Part shown: piece by piece, positions 15,649 to 23,622 of the stretch | Layout of the letters: every line of letters begins with the position of its first letter | Position numbering within the stretch: the first letter of the stretch is position 1 | Source of the DNA: DASQUK01 sp035697145 | GTDB taxonomy: Bacteria > Actinomycetota > Acidimicrobiia > Acidimicrobiales > VFJN01 | Length of the DNA: 64,000 nucleotides | Assembly (NCBI GenBank): GCA_035697145.1 | Contig: DASSDL010000149.1 | Location: 1 to 64,000 of the forward strand | Reading direction: 5' to 3' | The notes under the pieces: generated by a model | Database searches by the model: none | What the model was told of the DNA's origin: nothing | Seen by the model: the letters and a program-made list of their open reading frames with translations, nothing else | Program-made: the position numbers and the translations under genes

Positions 15649-17428
15649 CACGGCGGCGGATCAGCGCGACAACCTGTCGGCTCTCGGGCACCCCAAGCCA
15701 CCAACTGGCCGTCAGGTAAACCACAGCGGTGACGACAACGGCGGCGACACCCGCCACGACCGGCGTCAGGTCCCCCACGACGAACCGGACCGCGCCGGCA
15801 GCGATGGCACTGACCGCGGCGGCCACGGCCGTGGGCAGCATGCGAGCGGTCGCCATCGTGATGCGGACGCCGTGACGGTGAAGGGCGCGGCGCAGAAGCC
15901 GGTACTCGAGCAGCGACGCGATCCCGGCCGCGAGCGCCAGTCCCACAGCGCCGAGGTGTCTCTGCTGCTCGACCGCGACCGGGTCCCGGAGCTCCGCAGA
16001 CAGTGGCGTGAAGGCAGGCACGTCGCCCACCAGCGCCAGCCCCTCTGGCCCGACGACCACGCGGTCGAACGAGAACATGAGAAGCGCACCCACCCCCAAT
16101 GACACCGCCACCCGCACGATCGCGATCCGGGCTGCGCTGCGCGGCTCGCCGAGCCCGTAGAGGGCTGATTGCAACAATCGGGATCCCGTCGTGGCAGGAA
16201 GCCCAACGGCGTGAACGGCGAGGATCATCCACACCTGGATGGTGTCGGCCCGATCGAACTCGCCGCTCTGCAGCAATGCCGCGACCACAAGGTCGCCGAT
16301 GACGACGTAGGCGACCGCGGTCGGGATGACGAGGAACGCGATAAGGCCCAGCCCTGACTCCACGCGGCCCCGCAATTCACCGAGGCGCTCCGTCCCAATC
16401 GTCGATAGCACGGGAAGCTCGGCGGCGGCCACAGACATGGCGAACAAGCTCACCGGCAACACATAGAGCATCTGGGCGTAGCGCAGACCCGCGAGCGCGC
16501 CAACGGCGAGGAAGCTGGCCAGGACGAGATGGACGTACCCGCTCAAATGGACGACGCCCTTGCCGGCGACAAGGGGCACGAATGATCTGACGGCCTCACG
16601 CACCCCCGCGTCACGGGTGGTCAGACTCAAGCGGAGATGGGGCGTGAGCCGAAGCACCGTGGGCAGCTGAACCGCGAACTGCAAGAACCCGCCAATGACC
16701 GTGCCCCACGCAAGCCAGACCACCAGCGAGGACTGCTCCAACCCGCTGAGACCATCACCCATGCCGCCTCCCAGCGCCACGGTCGCGGCACCGACGAGCA
16801 CAGCGACCTGGACGACGTTCATCAGCACTGGAGCGACATAGGACAAAAAGAACCGCCGATGGCTGTTGAGGATGCCCAGGCACCACGCCGACAGCACCAG
16901 GAAACCCACCCCCGGCGCGATGACCTGCAGCAGAACCACCGTGAGGTCGAAGGTCTCTGGAGGCAACCCGGGCGCCAGCACCGCCACCACCGATCGGGCG
17001 AAGACAACCACCAGCACCACCACGGCGCCTAAGACGGCGGCCAACAGCCCAGCAAGCGCACCCGCGACCCGGCCCGCGTCCTCCTCCCGGCCATCGGCCA
17101 ATAGCCGGCTGTACATCGGCACGATCGACGCCGAAAGCACGCCCTCGCCCAACAGACTCTGCAACACATTAGGGATGCGATACGCCGCACTGAAAGCGTC
17201 GGCGGCGTGGCCTGTGCCAAAGAAATGGCCCACCACCCGCTCCCGGACGAGGCCGGTCGCCCGCGACAGGAATACCCCCGCCCCAACCAGGACCGATCCG
17301 CGTCCCCGGGACGAAGGCTCGTTGGGTTGACTGCGAGAATCGCGCCGACGGACTCCTACACGGGCGCCTACTTCGCCCCCCGAGGCCGCCGTAGTCCCTT
17401 GCGTCTCACCTTGTGCGACGACATTCAC
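15623..17428 (-). CDS. murJ: MurJ/MviN-type lipid II flippase
   Basis: A membrane protein of up to 601 residues with about 14 hydrophobic segments. The family signature is clear: LSRATGLVRERVVGHFFGTGHAADAFSAAYRIPN, then LLGEGVLSASIVPMYSRLLA. MurJ flips lipid-linked peptidoglycan precursor to the outer face of the membrane. The N-terminal 45 residues are charged and cytosolic; the GTG start at 17428 is uncertain and a shorter start is possible. MviN-like paralogues exist in actinobacteria, so the assignment as the main flippase is inferred. Tail-to-tail overlap with the CofE-like gene is unusual. Confidence 0.85.
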   Translation of the reverse strand: MNVVAQGETQGTTAASGGEVGARVGVRRRDSRSQPNEPSSRGRGSVLVGAGVFLSRATGLVRERVVGHFFGTGHAADAFSAAYRIPNVLQSLLGEGVLSASIVPMYSRLLADGREEDAGRVAGALAGLLAAVLGAVVVLVVVFARSVVAVLAPGLPPETFDLTVVLLQVIAPGVGFLVLSAWCLGILNSHRRFFLSYVAPVLMNVVQVAVLVGAATVALGGGMGDGLSGLEQSSLVVWLAWGTVIGGFLQFAVQLPTVLRLTPHLRLSLTTRDAGVREAVRSFVPLVAGKGVVHLSGYVHLVLASFLAVGALAGLRYAQMLYVLPVSLFAMSVAAAELPVLSTIGTERLGELRGRVESGLGLIAFLVIPTAVAYVVIGDLVVAALLQSGEFDRADTIQVWMILAVHAVGLPATTGSRLLQSALYGLGEPRSAARIAIVRVAVSLGVGALLMFSFDRVVVGPEGLALVGDVPAFTPLSAELRDPVAVEQQRHLGAVGLALAAGIASLLEYRLLRRALHRHGVRITMATARMLPTAVAAAVSAIAAGAVRFVVGDLTPVVAGVAAVVVTAVVYLTASWWLGVPESRQVVALIRRRASGDAGRS

Positions 17429-17652
17429 GCCGAAATAGCCCGCATCCGATCAGGTTTCTGAAGATCGGCGTGTTGTACCCGACTGCTTCAAGCCCATGGG
17501 GGATGGTGCATCGCCAGATGGGTGCCGCGGGAGCCCACAAGGCGCCTACCAAGCATCACCCACCCGACGAGTGAGGTCCCTGTAACGTCCAACGACGTGG
17601 CCCGCCTACACATCGAGCTCCCGGTAGGCACCACGGAGCCGGAGGGTGAGCG

Positions 17653-18117
17653 ATGAGCGAACCTCACCTCGTCACACCCGACGATCCCACGTGGTCGCAC
17701 ATCGTCGACATCGTCGACAACGTCGATCGGCGACTCGCAGAGGAGATGAACTACGCTCAAGGCACGGGCCGACATTGGGCCGAAGCCTGGGTTTGGGGTG
17801 CCGATCCACCGTGGGGAATTCAGTACGGGTTCGGTGTCTTCGACAAGCCCGATATCTGGTCCGACTGGGTCCTCAAGCACGTGTACTTCGCGCCATCGAT
17901 GCTGCGAGGCGGTCGCCTCCCGGCGGTCTGGCCGATGTGGTGTGAGCGCTACGGCGCCTTTGGTGTCGAACGTCCAGGCGAAGCCATGCAAGCGTTCCTC
18001 GCCGCTCGGGGCTACGCGCCTCGACACTTTCCTGGGGGGATCTTCAACGGCGGTCAACAGCAGAACGCGCATGAGATCGACACGAGTTACCCGGGGACCT
18101 GCTGGGTAAGCTTCTGA
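17653..18117 (+). CDS. Hypothetical protein, Trp-rich, unknown function
   Basis: I do not recognise this 154-residue protein. It has a very good ribosome site (GGAGGG, 7 nt before the ATG) and a clean ATG. There is no signal peptide or membrane segment. Trp and Tyr are abundant (WVWGADPPWGIQYGFGVFD, WSDWVLKHVYF, PAVWPMWCERYG). The protein has two Cys, and GGIFNGGQQQNAHE near the C-terminus is polar. The GC content looks lower than in its neighbours, and it stands alone between two minus-strand genes, which suggests acquisition by transfer. Confidence 0.7.
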   Translation: MSEPHLVTPDDPTWSHIVDIVDNVDRRLAEEMNYAQGTGRHWAEAWVWGADPPWGIQYGFGVFDKPDIWSDWVLKHVYFAPSMLRGGRLPAVWPMWCERYGAFGVERPGEAMQAFLAARGYAPRHFPGGIFNGGQQQNAHEIDTSYPGTCWVSF

Positions 18118-18135
18118 CCCCCCTGACGTCAACTA

Positions 18136-18150
18136 TTCCGCGACGCGGAA
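18136..18150. terminator. Short hairpin between convergent genes
   Basis: TTCCG-CGACG-CGGAA lies in the 34-bp gap between the unknown Trp-rich gene and the convergent esterase gene. It could terminate both transcripts. There is no U tract, and the stem is only 5 bp. Confidence 0.35.
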
Positions 18151-18151
18151 C

Positions 18152-18922
18152 TCAGCCCGTCCCCGTGACCCGCCCAGCGAATTCGATCGTGCGCTCGAAG
18201 ATGAGGTCCTTGTCGTAGTCGAGTGTGGCGACGTGGTAGCTGCGTTCGAGGGTGACCCGCTCGACGGCGCCCGAGACCCGCTCGGCCACGATGTCGCTGT
18301 TGCGGGGGTCGACCACGTGATCCTGCGGGCTCGTCATCAGCAGGACCGGGCAGGCGATCTTGGCCAGGTCGTCGACCGTCTCGGCGGCTGCCTCGGCGAG
18401 ACTGAGCAGCGGTCGCAGTGGCGTGGCGTCGTACGCCTTCTCGCGACCGGCCGGGTCGGCCACGTCACCGCCGATGGCGGGGATGCGGTCGACGCCACCG
18501 TCGACCATCTGGCGGATCCCGTCGACCATCTCGGCACCCATCTCCACGGCCGGATTGACACAGACCACACCGGCGATCTCGGGGTGGCGGGCGGCCAGCC
18601 ACAGCGCGAGCGAGCCGCCCATCGACAGCCCGGCCACCACCACCTTGTCCGCTCGCGCCGCCAGCTCCTCGTACGCCGTCTCGACCGCGGCGGACCAGTC
18701 GGCCCAGCCGGTGTCGACCAAGTCGTCGACCGACGTACCGTGCCCGGGCAGCAGCGGCAGGTCGACCGCGTACCCGGCGCCGTATAGGGCCTCCGCCAGG
18801 CCCCGCAGTGACTGCGGATTGCCCGTGAATCCGTGGATCACCAGCGCGCCGTGAGGTCCGCCCGTCGCCGACCACGGCTCGCACCCGGGAATGATCGCTT
18901 TGCCGTCCGGCGTGTTCGTCAT
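18152..18922 (-). CDS. Alpha/beta-hydrolase, carboxylesterase/monoacylglycerol lipase type
   Basis: A 256-residue cytosolic hydrolase. HGFTGNPQSLRGLAEAL carries the oxyanion-hole region, GLSMGGSLALWLA the nucleophile Ser, TSPQDHVVDP the acid and ERSYHVATLDYDKD the catalytic His. This set matches Est30-like carboxylesterases and bacterial monoacylglycerol lipases, which hydrolyse short or medium acyl esters. It is divergently transcribed from a TetR gene across a 118-bp promoter region holding a palindrome (19002-19017), so it is likely a target of that regulator. Confidence 0.88.
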   Translation of the reverse strand: MTNTPDGKAIIPGCEPWSATGGPHGALVIHGFTGNPQSLRGLAEALYGAGYAVDLPLLPGHGTSVDDLVDTGWADWSAAVETAYEELAARADKVVVAGLSMGGSLALWLAARHPEIAGVVCVNPAVEMGAEMVDGIRQMVDGGVDRIPAIGGDVADPAGREKAYDATPLRPLLSLAEAAAETVDDLAKIACPVLLMTSPQDHVVDPRNSDIVAERVSGAVERVTLERSYHVATLDYDKDLIFERTIEFAGRVTGTG

Positions 18923-19001
18923 GGCCGTAGACCCTAAGGCGGCCGCGAGTCGGTCGTCAGACCGACGCCACCAAGGGACGGCAAGCGGGGGTCGGGCTGG
19001 A

Positions 19002-19017
19002 TTGACCCCTGGGTCAA
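19002..19017. promoter_or_regulatory. Probable TetR operator in divergent promoter
   Basis: TTGACCC-CT-GGGTCAA has perfect 7-bp arms with a 2-bp centre, 24 bp before the TetR start and 80 bp before the esterase start. Its left arm also resembles a -35 box (TTGACC). Position and symmetry fit a site bound by the adjacent TetR dimer. Confidence 0.6.
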
Positions 19018-19040
19018 GGCTCGCAACACTGTCGCTCGCG

Positions 19041-19697
19041 ATGTCCGACCGCCAGCTCACCACCCAGGGTGCCGAGCGCAAGCAGCAGCTCCTCGACGCC
19101 GCCGCCCGGCTCTTCGCCGAGCAGGGCTACGCCTCCACCCGCGTGGTCGACATCGTCGACGCCGCCGGTGTCGCCAAGGGCCTCTTCTACTGGTACTTCG
19201 AGAACAAGGAGGCCCTGTTCCGCGAGCTGGCCGCCGACATGCGACGCCGCCTCCGCCGCCAACAGGCCGCGGCCATCGACGACGAGGCCGCGGCACTGAC
19301 CCGCCTGCTGCAGGGATCGGTGGCGAGCGTCCACTTCATGGCCGAGAACGCGCCGTTCTTCTCGCTGCTCGAGGTCGAGGGCCACACGGTGTCGGACGTG
19401 CTGCGCCAGGGGACCGAGCAGCACATCCGCGACGTGACCACCCTCATCGTCGCTGGTCAGCGCGACGGGACCGTGACCGAGGACGACCCCGCCGAACTGC
19501 TGGCGCTGTCGGTCGTCGGGACCGTAGGCCAGTTCGGTCACTTCCACCGGACTCACCGGGTCGAGCTCTCCCTCGACGAGCTGTCGGGTTATGTCGCCCG
19601 CTTGGTCGCCCGCATGCTGGCGGCCGACGAGCACACCGCTCGTGCGTCGCTGGCCGCGCTGGCGAACCGCGCCGACGCGCCGGCAGCCACCGTCTGA
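19041..19697 (+). CDS. TetR-family transcriptional regulator
   Basis: A 218-residue protein. The N-terminal DNA-binding domain follows the TetR pattern: RKQQLLDAAARLFAEQGYASTRV, then DIVDAAGVAKGLFYWYFENKEALF (helix-turn-helix with YxYF). The C-terminal ligand domain is helical and unassigned. ATG 19041 was chosen; earlier in-frame starts read through the promoter palindrome. Head-to-head arrangement with the esterase gene suggests it controls that gene and itself, possibly in response to a lipid or xenobiotic ligand. Confidence 0.9.
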   Translation: MSDRQLTTQGAERKQQLLDAAARLFAEQGYASTRVVDIVDAAGVAKGLFYWYFENKEALFRELAADMRRRLRRQQAAAIDDEAAALTRLLQGSVASVHFMAENAPFFSLLEVEGHTVSDVLRQGTEQHIRDVTTLIVAGQRDGTVTEDDPAELLALSVVGTVGQFGHFHRTHRVELSLDELSGYVARLVARMLAADEHTARASLAALANRADAPAATV

Positions 19698-19782
19698 TCG
19701 CGGCCGTCGGCCCAATGTGCCCTGTGGGGCCGCCCTCGCTAGCCTTGTCCGGTCATTCCGCTAGCACGAGGTTCCGCCCTCC

Positions 19783-20142
19783 ATGATCCGTAGTCGAGGC
19801 CTGGTCGCGCTCGCCGCCGTCGCCGCGCTGTCACTTTCGGCGTGCACCAACAACGACGCCGACGCCGGCGACGTCGTCGAAGCCATGACCGATGCCGGCC
19901 TGGACCCGGATCAAGCCGACTGCATGGGGCAAGAGTTCGACAGAGCGTTCGACCAGGATCAGATGAACGACCTCGCCGCCGCCGACAACTCCGACGACTT
20001 CCCATCGGGCACCAAGCCAACCGTCGACTCCATCATCGAGGACTGCACCGGGGAGCCCGTGCCGGGCTCCGAGGGGTCGGGATCCGGGGGCCAGGACGGC
20101 GAGTCAGAGACCACCACCACGACGGCGGCCGAAGGGAACTAG
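19783..20142 (+). CDS. Small acidic lipoprotein, unknown function
   Basis: A 119-residue protein with a lipoprotein signal peptide: MIRSRGLVALAAVAALSL followed by the lipobox SAC. The mature part is acidic (many Asp, Glu) with a DAGLDPDQADC segment and a second Cys in EDCTGEP, so one disulfide is possible. The C-terminus is a Gly/Ser/Thr-rich tail. It probably sits on the outer face of the membrane. The pattern (Asp-Cys ... Cys pair after a lipobox) occurs in many small actinobacterial lipoproteins of unknown role. Confidence 0.72.
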   Translation: MIRSRGLVALAAVAALSLSACTNNDADAGDVVEAMTDAGLDPDQADCMGQEFDRAFDQDQMNDLAAADNSDDFPSGTKPTVDSIIEDCTGEPVPGSEGSGSGGQDGESETTTTTAAEGN

Positions 20143-20235
20143 CGACCGCTGGGCACCCCCGGACGCTTGCACGACGGCTGCAAACACCCGCGCTAGCATG
20201 CGGCAGCTTTCGAGCCGATCAGGGAGGATCCCCTC

Positions 20236-20628
20236 GTGTCTTACAAGTTCCTGTCGGATGAGTGGGTGGAAGCGGCCCGGAAGATCCGGGAAGAGGTGGA
20301 TGCCCCGACAACCGCCCCCCAACCCGTGAAGATGAACCTCGTCATCACCGAGGTTCCGTTCGGCGAGGGCACGGTCGAGGCCCACATGGACACGACGAGC
20401 GGTTCGGTCGAGCTGGAGCTGGGTCATCTCAATGCCGCCGACGTCACCGCCACGCTCGACTACGACACCGCCAAGGCGATGATGGTCGACGCCAACCCCC
20501 AGGCCGGCATGCAGGCGTTCATGGCCGGCAAGATCAAGCTTCAGGGCGACATGACCAAGGCCCTGGCCCTCCAGTCGGGCCCCCCGAACCCCGACCTGAC
20601 GGCGAAGATCCAGGCGATCACCGAGTAG
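20236..20628 (+). CDS. SCP-2 sterol-transfer family protein
   Basis: A 130-residue single-domain protein of the sterol carrier protein 2 fold: MSYKFLSDEWVEAARKIREE, a central beta-sheet with HMDTTSGSVELELGHL, DVTATLDYDTAKAMMVDANPQAGMQAFMAGKIKLQGDMTKALAL (the diagnostic C-terminal helices) and AIQAITE-like ending. It should bind lipids or acyl-CoA in the cytosol. The GTG start has AGGGAGG about 10 nt upstream. It stands alone; no lipid-metabolism operon is adjacent. Confidence 0.88.
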   Translation: MSYKFLSDEWVEAARKIREEVDAPTTAPQPVKMNLVITEVPFGEGTVEAHMDTTSGSVELELGHLNAADVTATLDYDTAKAMMVDANPQAGMQAFMAGKIKLQGDMTKALALQSGPPNPDLTAKIQAITE

Positions 20629-20936
20629 CACTCGCCCGAAAACGGAGTGTGCCGAGCCGGCTGGGGCGGCAGCCTCATCGCGGCGGCTGGGGAACACCGC
20701 GTCCGGCATACCGCCCCAACGGGCCCGGCACGCTCTGTAGTTTGGAGTTTACTCGCTGCTAGCGCCTGGCAACCAGAAGGTGGCCAAAAAACCTTCAAGT
20801 CTCACTTGATGCTCGAGCCGCGCGAGACACGGCCCCGAGACGGAAGGGGGGCTCCCGTCAGTTGGAAGCGTCCCCCAACAGGAGCCCCAGGTCAAGGTCA
20901 AGTTCTCGTGTGGTTCGCTGCCGTTTCGTGTGAGCG
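20629..20936. other. Structured intergenic region between convergent SCP-2 and kinase genes
   Basis: About 308 bp with no convincing gene on either strand, much less GC-rich in places. It holds two hairpins: TCAAGT-CTC-ACTTGA at 20795-20809 and the nested structure at 20848-20888. This is more room and more structure than two convergent terminators need, so a small RNA is possible. Confidence 0.5.
20848..20888. terminator. Nested hairpin, bidirectional terminator or RNA element
   Basis: Outer arms GGGGCTCC (20848-20855) and GGAGCCCC (20881-20888) enclose inner arms GTTGG (20861-20865) and CCAAC (20875-20879), with a C-rich loop between. The two-tier stem lies 48 bp beyond the end of the kinase gene and about 220 bp beyond the SCP-2 gene. 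No U tract is present, so a strict Rho-independent terminator is not certain. Confidence 0.5.
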
Positions 20937-23057
20937 TCACCCATCCGAAACCATGACCAGGTCGATGGCCGTCCCCGGATCGACCTCGGTGTCGATGAGT
21001 GGGAAGGTTTCCTGCACCCGACCGTCGCTGGGGCCGATCACCATGCCGACGTTCAGGTCCGCGTCCTCCAGCGTCGCGCGAGCGTCCTCGAGGCTCGCGC
21101 CCTCGACGTCGGGAACCGTGCCCTGACCGCCGGCGACGACGACGACCACGGTCGATCCCTTATCGACCTCCTCGCCCTCGTCGGGGTCGGTGCGGATGAC
21201 CTCCCCCTCCTCGCGGCCGCCCCTCCGCGTCCGGAAGTCGAGCTCGACGTCGAGCCCCAGCGCGTCCAGCTCGGCCACCGCGTCCTGGTACTGCTCGCCC
21301 TCGAGGTCGGGGATCTTGGGCTCGTCCGGCCCCGACGACACGATGAGCGGCACCGACGATCCCCGGGGCGCCTGGTTCGTCACGTCCTCGCCGAGCCCGA
21401 TCACGATCCCGGCGTCGACCTCGTCGCTGGGTTGCCGTTGGACGTCGGCCGCGAGGCCCGCGGTCGCGAGCCGGGCCTCGGCGTCCTCCTGGCTTAGGCC
21501 GACGAGATCCTGCGGGACCGGCACCAGTGGTGGGCCCAGCGAGACGTGCAACGTCAGTGTCTCGCCCTCGCGGAGCGATGTGCCGGGCTCCGGCACGGTG
21601 CGGACGATCTCGCCCTCGTCGGTGTCGTCGTAGTGGTCCCGCCGGGTGACGATGTCCCAGCCGTCGCCGCCGATCAGGTCGGGCACCTCGTCCAGTTGGG
21701 CGCCGACGAGCTCGTCGGGCACGGTGTGGGAAGGCACCTGCGAGCTGATGTAGACCCACGATCCCACGACCCCGATGGCCACCGCGACCGCGACCACAAG
21801 GGCACCGAGCATGAGCCGCCGGGCGCTGCGATCGCCGGCGGACAGCGTCGGGGTGCCGCCCGGCGGCGTGTGTGGCGGGCCCGCCGGCGGGGGCGGGAGG
21901 CTGGGGCGCGGCGGGAGCACGGTGGTCGAGGTGGCGTCGGCGGCGGCCAGGTCGGCACCGGTCGTCGCCGCGGACAGGTCCGACGCGCCCCCGAGCGACG
22001 TGCCGGGAAGGCTGGCCGGCGGGGTCACTGTGGCACCCACTGGGACGCCCACCACCCCGCCACCCACGGCCGTCGCCGACGCCACGAGCAGCGCGCTCGC
22101 CGCGCCGCCGTCGCCCGATCCGGCGCCATTGCCGGGTGCGTACACCTCGGGACGCACGAGCGTGTTGTCGCGCTGGTCCTCCGCGCCGGCGCCGTTGACG
22201 CTCGGCGGGGCCAACGGGAGCGGCGAGGGTCGGGCGAGCTGCTCGGCGGCGGCGATGAGCCCGGCTCCGAACGCGGCGGCGTCGGGGCGCGCCCCGGCGT
22301 CGAGGCCCCCCGCCTGGGTGAGGATGGTGGTGAGTGGACCCATCACGTCGGGCACGACCAACGGGTGATCGACGCGGGCCATCAGCGTGGCGATGGTCGT
22401 GTCGGCGCTGAACGGCACGGTCCCGGTCACGGCCTCGATGAGGACGAGCGCCAGCGAGTAGATGTCGCTGGCCCCGTTGACCGACTCGCCCCGCGCCTGC
22501 TCCGGCGAGGCGTAGCGGGCGGTGCCCAGCATGGCGCCGGTCGGTTCGGTCCAGCCGGCCTCGGCGATGGCTCGGGCCAGGCCGAAGTCGGCGACCCGCA
22601 GCCGGGCGTCGTCGCCGAACAAGAGGTTTGCCGGCTTGATGTCGCGGTGCACGAAGCCCTGCCGGTGGGCGTGATCGAGGGCACGGACCGTCTCCAGGCC
22701 CACGACCAGCGCCTGCGCGGTGGTAAGTCGGTGCCCGGCGTCGAGCATCGAGCGCAGGCTGCCACCGCCCAGGAACTCGGTGACGAGATAGGGCGAGTCC
22801 TCGTCGCCGGTCCAGTCGAACACCGCCAGGATGTGCGGGTGGCTCAGAGCGGCGGCGGCGCGGGCCTCCGCTCGAAAGCGGCGCAGGAACAACCCGTCGT
22901 CGGCGAGCGCCGGATGTAGCACCTTGACCGCCACCCGACGCCGCAGGCGAACGTCGTCTGCCAGGTAGACATGCGCCGACGCTCCGGATCCGACCGCCGA
23001 GAGAAGTCTGTAGCGCCCACCCAGCACACGACCGATCTGCTCGGTCATGCGGGTCAT
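20937..23057 (-). CDS. PknB-type serine/threonine kinase with four PASTA domains
   Basis: Membrane receptor kinase of about 706 residues. Kinase domain at about 15-270: ATP loop GSGASAHVYLA, lysine in VAVKVL (K45), catalytic loop VHRDIKPANLL, Mg motif ADFGLAR and activation segment GTARYASPEQARGE. A Pro/Ala/Gly-rich linker follows, then one membrane segment at about 414-436. Four extracellular PASTA repeats (about 440-706) probably bind cell-wall precursors, as in PknB. Such kinases control growth and cell-wall synthesis. The gene is not beside the usual pbp/rodA/pstP cluster, so it may be an additional PASTA kinase. ATG 23048 or GTG 23063 are other possible starts. Confidence 0.93.
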   Translation of the reverse strand: MTRMTEQIGRVLGGRYRLLSAVGSGASAHVYLADDVRLRRRVAVKVLHPALADDGLFLRRFRAEARAAAALSHPHILAVFDWTGDEDSPYLVTEFLGGGSLRSMLDAGHRLTTAQALVVGLETVRALDHAHRQGFVHRDIKPANLLFGDDARLRVADFGLARAIAEAGWTEPTGAMLGTARYASPEQARGESVNGASDIYSLALVLIEAVTGTVPFSADTTIATLMARVDHPLVVPDVMGPLTTILTQAGGLDAGARPDAAAFGAGLIAAAEQLARPSPLPLAPPSVNGAGAEDQRDNTLVRPEVYAPGNGAGSGDGGAASALLVASATAVGGGVVGVPVGATVTPPASLPGTSLGGASDLSAATTGADLAAADATSTTVLPPRPSLPPPPAGPPHTPPGGTPTLSAGDRSARRLMLGALVVAVAVAIGVVGSWVYISSQVPSHTVPDELVGAQLDEVPDLIGGDGWDIVTRRDHYDDTDEGEIVRTVPEPGTSLREGETLTLHVSLGPPLVPVPQDLVGLSQEDAEARLATAGLAADVQRQPSDEVDAGIVIGLGEDVTNQAPRGSSVPLIVSSGPDEPKIPDLEGEQYQDAVAELDALGLDVELDFRTRRGGREEGEVIRTDPDEGEEVDKGSTVVVVVAGGQGTVPDVEGASLEDARATLEDADLNVGMVIGPSDGRVQETFPLIDTEVDPGTAIDLVMVSDG

Positions 23058-23147
23058 GGCCACACCGAGAGGGTACTGCGGGGTGGTCTCGGCTGTTAGC
23101 GCTGGCTACCGCCGGGCACACCCGCCGTGCGACGATTGGCCACCGCA

Positions 23148-23597
23148 ATGGCCAGCACCTCCACCTCGCCCTACAGCACGCGTTTCAAAGTCGTGGCCGT
23201 CGTCGTGCTGGCGCTGGCGATCGGTGCGTTCGTGGCCGCCTACCTCGCCACCAGCGACGAAGGCGACGACCAGCTGGGGACGTCGGGCAATGCGATCGGC
23301 AACGAGATCGTCGAGCAGCGCATCCCGGCGCCCGACAGCCAGGTGCCGCAGCAGTCGACCGTGGGCATCGACCTGCTGTCCGGGTGGGAGGGCACACTCC
23401 AGCTCAACAACGTCGAGATCCCGATGGACCAGCTGACGCTGACCCCCGAGCTGGCACGAATCGAGTTCACCCCCGGCGAAGGCAAGGTGGTCGAGGAGCT
23501 GCAAGCGGGGCTCAACTGCGTCAACGCCATCGTGTGGCCGATCGCCGAGGGACGGGACGCCGCCCGCCAGATCCCCTGGTGCTTCCAGGTCGTGTGA
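23148..23597 (+). CDS. Single-pass membrane protein, unknown function
   Basis: A 149-residue protein with a short basic N-terminus, one membrane segment (VVAVVVLALAIGAFVAAYLA, about 15-34) and an extracytoplasmic domain. The domain contains GIDLLSGWEGTLQLNNVEIP, DQLTLTPELARIEFTPG and LNCVNAIVWPIAEGRDAARQIPWCFQVV, with two Cys that could pair. I do not recognise the family. It is divergent from the PASTA kinase gene, with a gap of about 90 bp, and convergent with ligA. An alternative GTG start exists at 23127. Confidence 0.72.
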   Translation: MASTSTSPYSTRFKVVAVVVLALAIGAFVAAYLATSDEGDDQLGTSGNAIGNEIVEQRIPAPDSQVPQQSTVGIDLLSGWEGTLQLNNVEIPMDQLTLTPELARIEFTPGEGKVVEELQAGLNCVNAIVWPIAEGRDAARQIPWCFQVV

Positions 23598-23622
23598 CCG
23601 ACGCGTTTTGGCGGTCGGGCGG

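Noticed and set aside
20848..20888. Assignment of the nested hairpin as an actinobacterial 6C small RNA
   Set aside because: Only one C-rich loop with five or fewer uninterrupted Cs outside the stem is visible; the 6C family needs two such stem-loops. Kept as terminator or unknown RNA.
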